From: Methylocaldum sp002005105
GTDB taxonomy: Bacteria; Pseudomonadota; Gammaproteobacteria; Methylococcales; Methylococcaceae
Length of the DNA: 64,000 bases
Direction: 5' to 3'
NCBI RefSeq assembly: GCF_051027545.1
Contig: NZ_CP194902.1
Coordinates: 3,906,001 to 3,970,000 of the forward strand
This document shows, piece by piece, positions 61,938-64,000 of this stretch. The translations under genes were made by a program, and so were the position numbers. Positions within the stretch are counted from its first letter, which is position 1; every line of letters starts with the position of its first letter. Under the pieces are notes generated by a model. That model was not told the DNA's origin, did not search any database, and was given only the letters and a program-made list of their open reading frames with translations.

Positions 61938-62987
61938 ATGAAATTTGTAAACTCTTACCTTCCTTCAGCCAAATGCGCCGAAAAACGAGTTGCCGACGGT
62001 CGCAGCCATAGAATCGTACGCAAAGCCGTCCATGGCCTGTCGATAGCAGCGACCCTGGTCATGGCTCAATCGGCCGGTGCCGCCGACGATTATGTTCGTC
62101 CGTTCGGCCCGAACGCGCCCTGGAACCGACCGGTGGACGGGCTGCCGCGTCATCCCCAGTCCGATGCCTTGACCAATCGCCTGTGGCAATATTCGCCGTC
62201 GCGGGTCGGCAATTTCAATCTGTCCTTCAGCGGCTATACCTATCCGGTGTACATGGCCGGCACCGCGAAGGGCTCTTACCAGGTCCAGGCGGGGATGGGT
62301 AACCTCAACGGTACCAAGATCCCCTGGAGCCCGGACTGGAAGCCCGCGACCGGCTCCGATGGCCAGGTGATCATCCTCGACCCGGACAGCGGGCAGGAGT
62401 GGGATTTGTGGCAGGTGAACTTTAACGGCTCCCGGATTCGCATCTCGAACGGCAATCTGGTGCCGGGCTCGTACTTGACCAAGGAAGACGGTTTCAAACC
62501 CTCGCGCGGCTGCGGCATTTCCTATCTCGCCATGCTGGTGAGACCGGAGGAGATTGCCCAGGGCAAGATCGAGCACGCGCTGTCGATGCCGAGCCGGAAC
62601 ACCGCGAAGACCTTCGTAGCGCCGGCCACCAAGTCGGACGGTCGGGTTACCCAGAACGGTATGCCCATGGGCACCCGGTTTGCGCTGAACATCACCGATG
62701 CCGAGATCGACGAGTGGGTGAACTCCTTGCCGAGCGAATTGTCGGACCAGACCCGCCAGGCGGCGCGGATCATCGCCGTAGCGCTTAGGGATTACGGCTG
62801 GTTCATCTCCGACACGGCCGGCGGCGCGCACTTCCAGTTCGAGGACAACGCCACCGCCAAAGCCAAATGGGAGGCGCTGGGCTTGGGAGAGCAATACATC
62901 AACTATAAGAACTATCCCACCGATCTGCTCGATGGCTTGCTGACCAAACAGCGTATCTATGCGATAGCTCCTAGCGACCAATACTGA
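61938..62987 (+). CDS. Secreted protein of unknown function
   Basis: A 349-residue protein with GGGAGA before the start. A long signal peptide (about 1-48, AVHGLSIAATLVMAQSAGAADD). The mature part begins DYVRPFGPNAPWNRPVDGLPRHPQSDALTNRLWQYS and is rich in aromatic and Gly residues (NFNLSFSGYTYPVYM; DGQVIILDPDSGQEWDLWQVNF; GFKPSRGCGISYLAMLVRPEEIAQGKIEHAL; ISDTAGGAHFQFED). I do not recognise the family. Beta-rich texture and place within EPS genes would suit a polysaccharide-binding or lyase-type protein, but no catalytic motif is evident. Confidence 0.8.
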   Translation: MKFVNSYLPSAKCAEKRVADGRSHRIVRKAVHGLSIAATLVMAQSAGAADDYVRPFGPNAPWNRPVDGLPRHPQSDALTNRLWQYSPSRVGNFNLSFSGYTYPVYMAGTAKGSYQVQAGMGNLNGTKIPWSPDWKPATGSDGQVIILDPDSGQEWDLWQVNFNGSRIRISNGNLVPGSYLTKEDGFKPSRGCGISYLAMLVRPEEIAQGKIEHALSMPSRNTAKTFVAPATKSDGRVTQNGMPMGTRFALNITDAEIDEWVNSLPSELSDQTRQAARIIAVALRDYGWFISDTAGGAHFQFEDNATAKAKWEALGLGEQYINYKNYPTDLLDGLLTKQRIYAIAPSDQY

Positions 62988-63430
62988 TCGAGCTTATCGG
63001 TACGGAAACCCTGCGTGCGCGTTTTCTCGAGATAAGACAGTTCGTCCGTTCCCTCTCAAAGTGAGACCGCACGCAGGGTAAATACCGACTGGGCTAGCCC
63101 AAGCCGAGCAGTTCTGAACCCACGTCGCCGTATCCGCCTCCCCGCGATTCGATTGCGAGAGGCGATAATCGTCGGTCGGCTCAGCACTACTCCGAACTCT
63201 CCCTCAGCCGGGTTTCGACACTCGGCCACGTCGATCCATCCTCGGGCGGGATTTTTCTCGCCCCGGGATGCATTCATAGATCAACCGAACACCGGAAAAA
63301 TCGGTTTCGCCAACCTTTCCCTCAGGCTGCTCATGCGTCATGAGGCGCGAGTCGCTCGCGATCTCATAGGCGGAACAGTCCGCCGACGGTCCTAAATCGT
63401 TCCAGATACTGCTGGTCCTTTCCTCAAACC
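62988..63430. other. Non-coding stretch between convergent genes
   Basis: About 440 bases between the secreted protein and the end of the export gene. No supported gene; no terminator with a T run was recognised. Confidence 0.4.
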
Positions 63431-64000
63431 TCAAAACAGCGGTATGAAGAGCCCGTTGAGCATCAGTATTTTCCGGATTTGATCCATGAAACCCGCAACC
63501 TTCGCCACCCCGCGCTTCGGCACAAAAACGACATCCGTAGGCTGAAGCAGAAAATCCGAATCGCTTAACTCGCCGTCGAGGATATTTTCCACATCGACTT
63601 CATGCGTCAACGGTTGGTTGTTGGGTCCTTTTCGGATGACGGTGACATCGTTGATATTTGCAGTCTCCAGGAATCCCCCGGCTTCGTCTATGGCTTGGAG
63701 GACCCCGATCTTGTTTCTTACCGTGATGAATCCGGGCTTTGCGATGTCGCCCGCCAAGTAGACCCTCGGCTCGGTAAGCGTCCGGACAAGCACCGTGACG
63801 GCAGGATCTTTCAACTCTCCGGAATAGGCGTTCGTCAAAACTTCGTCGAGCTTCGCCGGGTTTATCCCTGCCGCCTGCACGTCGTCGATCAGTTGGAGAG
63901 AAATCTTGCCATCCGGCCGCACGATTACCGACTCGTTGAACTCAGGGGTATAAAAGAATTTCACGTCCAGCTGATCTCCGGGCTGAATGATGTAATTAGG
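63431..64000 (-). CDS. Wza-like polysaccharide export protein (partial, runs off right edge)
   Basis: The minus-strand frame is open through base 64,000. It reads PNYIIQPGDQLDVKFFYTPEFNESVIVRPDGKISLQLIDDVQAAG, the poly-export domain, followed by two SLBB-type units (PRVYLAGDIAKPGFITVRNKIGVLQAIDEAGGFLETANINDVTVIRKG) and a C-terminal QPTDVVFVPKRGVAKVAGFMDQIRKIL. Such proteins form the outer-membrane channel for EPS or capsule export. The N-terminus with its lipobox lies outside the window. The short C-terminal helix is a single amphipathic or membrane segment, as in OtnA/Wza types. Confidence 0.92.
   Translation of the reverse strand, partial: PNYIIQPGDQLDVKFFYTPEFNESVIVRPDGKISLQLIDDVQAAGINPAKLDEVLTNAYSGELKDPAVTVLVRTLTEPRVYLAGDIAKPGFITVRNKIGVLQAIDEAGGFLETANINDVTVIRKGPNNQPLTHEVDVENILDGELSDSDFLLQPTDVVFVPKRGVAKVAGFMDQIRKILMLNGLFIPLF

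Overview
The window reads as chromosomal DNA of a GC-rich gammaproteobacterium. Evidence is the gene content (type VI secretion, FecI/FecR/TonB-receptor systems, Mrp/Mbh-like antiporter, integron cassettes) and strong GC bias at third codon positions. A methanotroph of the Methylococcaceae type is possible, but no methane or methanol oxidation gene lies in the window, so this is a weak guess.

Layout. (1) 1-16,068, minus strand: a type VI secretion (T6SS) locus read as tagH-tssK-tssL-tssM-tagF/pppA-autotransporter-tssA-tssB-tssC-hcp-tagJ, continuing off the left edge (tssE/F/G/H and vgrG are not in the window). (2) 16,575-20,444, plus strand, divergent: three lipoproteins in a row, namely TssJ, an alpha/beta-hydrolase, and a Sel1/coiled-coil/caspase-like protein. 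(3) 20,670-25,000: an integron-like cassette stretch without an integrase, holding a GNAT gene, an attC site, an unknown cassette gene, a second attC split by a group IIC intron, a broken REP-type (RAYT) transposase and a HicBA toxin-antitoxin pair. (4) 25,477-27,048: an IS1380-family insertion sequence with CTAG target duplication. (5) 27,175-34,302: nine overlapping genes of an Mrp/Mbh-like cation antiporter complex with three large antiporter-type subunits. (6) 34,351-54,040: three versions of a TonB receptor/PepSY module. The first is decayed. The other two are whole, with sigma factor and anti-sigma gene; one has an intact convergent amidohydrolase gene and the other only a scrap of it. 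Between the first and second versions sit a BNR-repeat secreted protein, a c-type cytochrome and an SmbP-like His-rich protein. (7) 54,059-55,294: an ArsB/NhaD-type transporter. (8) 55,872-64,000: exopolysaccharide genes (deacetylase, two glycosyltransferases, a CelD-like acyltransferase, a secreted unknown, and a Wza-like export protein cut by the right edge).

A dispersed element with inverted ends (AGAGCGTTTTCC type) and an internal palindromic core occurs four times (17,915; 25,164; 42,592; 56,909, the last inverted). Two copies overlap the stop codon of the preceding gene. No tRNA, rRNA or CRISPR array was seen. All calls come from reading the sequence; no database search was run.
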